A stretch of DNA of 13,964 nt from an uncultured Alphaproteobacteria bacterium (GTDB taxonomy: Bacteria > Pseudomonadota > Alphaproteobacteria > Rs-D84). The notes under the pieces are model-generated. The model searched no databases, was not told the origin of the DNA, and saw only the letters and a list, made by a program, of their open reading frames with translations. The translations under genes and the position numbers were made by a program. Positions 13,215 through 13,964 of this stretch are shown here, piece after piece (the stretch's first letter is position 1; each line of letters starts with the position of its first letter). Location of the stretch: assembly GCA_904502245.1 (NCBI GenBank), contig CAJGDN010000022.1:1-13964 (forward strand), given 5' to 3'.

Positions 13215-13964
13215 TCACTCAACCTTAATCCCGGCGATTAGTTCGCGTTGGCGGGATGGGGTGATGTTGCCGTAATTGCATCGGGTGGTGCCGATACTGC
13301 TGTGGCCAAAGTCTTGTTGCAGGGCAACTATGCGGTCGTCGTGCGTTATGTTTTCAATGTGTCTGGCACGGGTGCGACGGACACTGTGGATGCTTAGCGG
13401 TGCCAGTCCATTTGCCACACATGCGCCGTTAAATATCTGATTGGCGGTGCATACGGATATTGGCTGGGGCTTTACAATGCGTTCAAAGATGTTCGTTTGG
13501 AACGGATTGGTTGCAATCTTGGGAAAAAGTGGGTCTGATTTATCAAAACCGTATTCGTTGACCAGCATGTCCCGCCAATCCAGAACAAATTGCCGCAGGT
13601 CTGGGACGCTAAGCAAGGTTGCCTCGCGTGCACGACAGAACTTTACATTCTTGATTTTGCGTGGGTTTATGTCCAGAAAGTATACACCAACCAACGGCTC
13701 CTGCATAATCGTATCAATTCGAAAGTTGCACAGTTCGCTTACACGTGGGCTGGTCAGTATTACCAGCGCAACCAGTGCCCGATTTCGCAGGTCTGTCACT
13801 GTTTGCGCTGGCATAGTACGAACGGCATGCAACAGTTGTGAATATTCGTGATGCGGTTTATATCCGGATGCGTTGGCCCGATTAATCTCGTTCCGGGTCA
13901 GGGTCAGATAGTCGGCATCGTTTCGGCGAATGCGTCGGCCAAATGGCTCGTCCGCCAGCCAGCG
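13215..13964 (-). CDS. Tyrosine recombinase/integrase, N-terminus beyond window
   Basis: The frame stays open from the right edge, so 249 C-terminal residues are visible and the start lies outside. Counting from the edge, the catalytic set is complete: Arg 74 in 'TSPRVSEL', His 193 and Arg 196 in 'IHSVRRTRARH', His 221 in 'DFGHSSIGTT', and the nucleophile Tyr 231 in 'CNYGNI'. This is the catalytic domain of phage-integrase-type recombinases, which cut and join DNA through a 3'-phosphotyrosine link. The domain looks active. It reads inward and converges on the zinc-ribbon nuclease gene with 31 bases between the stop codons. It could mobilise an island including that gene, or be a resident recombinase; no attachment site or tRNA is seen here. 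Confidence 0.87.
   Translation of the reverse strand, partial: RWLADEPFGRRIRRNDADYLTLTRNEINRANASGYKPHHEYSQLLHAVRTMPAQTVTDLRNRALVALVILTSPRVSELCNFRIDTIMQEPLVGVYFLDINPRKIKNVKFCRAREATLLSVPDLRQFVLDWRDMLVNEYGFDKSDPLFPKIATNPFQTNIFERIVKPQPISVCTANQIFNGACVANGLAPLSIHSVRRTRARHIENITHDDRIVALQQDFGHSSIGTTRCNYGNITPSRQRELIAGIKVE

Overview
The window is a bacterial accessory region packed with DNA-interacting and defence-type genes. The organism cannot be named with confidence. Gene density, Shine-Dalgarno sites and -10/-35 promoters are ordinary bacterial. Base composition is a mosaic: the Nudix gene, the Y-family polymerase/YolD pair and the integrase are visibly GC-richer than the McrBC, ABC-F, radical-SAM and zinc-ribbon nuclease genes, so several pieces were probably acquired separately. 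The polymerase/YolD pairing is best known from Firmicutes, but gene content alone does not fix the phylum. An uncultured, host-associated AT-rich lineage is only a guess.

Left part (1-4548, all minus strand): one operon reading right to left. It encodes a McrB-like AAA+ NTPase with an internal EVE domain, a McrC-like PD-(D/E)xK nuclease, a Dam/DpnM-type adenine methyltransferase, and a second adenine methyltransferase of the DpnA type cut by the window edge. The McrB and McrC genes share an ATGA overlap, and the two methyltransferase genes overlap by 8 bases. I read this as one restriction-modification system in which McrBC is the motor-nuclease and a DpnM/DpnA pair protects the host, similar in layout to the lactococcal LlaJI system. 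A solitary type IV McrBC beside a DpnII-type system is the alternative.

4549-5000 carries no intact gene. It holds the McrB promoter, a probable gene remnant, two copies of a dyad-symmetric repeat, a 32-bp-period tandem duplication and three 10-bp direct repeats. It is followed by a MutT-like Nudix hydrolase (5001-5375).

Middle (5439-9728): an ABC-F ATPase and a PHP-family phosphoesterase form a coupled plus-strand pair. Converging on them is a minus-strand cassette of a 50-residue Cys-containing peptide and a radical SAM/SPASM enzyme, a candidate RiPP locus. Divergent from the peptide gene, and sharing its AT-rich promoter segment, is a small P-loop kinase-like gene that ends in a strong intrinsic terminator.

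Right part (9812-13964): a Y-family polymerase with a C-terminal clamp-binding motif, its overlapping YolD-like partner, a 573-residue protein with five zinc-ribbon repeats, a Vsr-like nuclease core and a NUMOD1-like tail, and a convergent tyrosine recombinase cut by the right edge. Nuclease plus integrase suggests a mobile island end. The polymerase and the zinc-ribbon nuclease both have promoter elements so close to their ATG that the transcripts are predicted to be leaderless.
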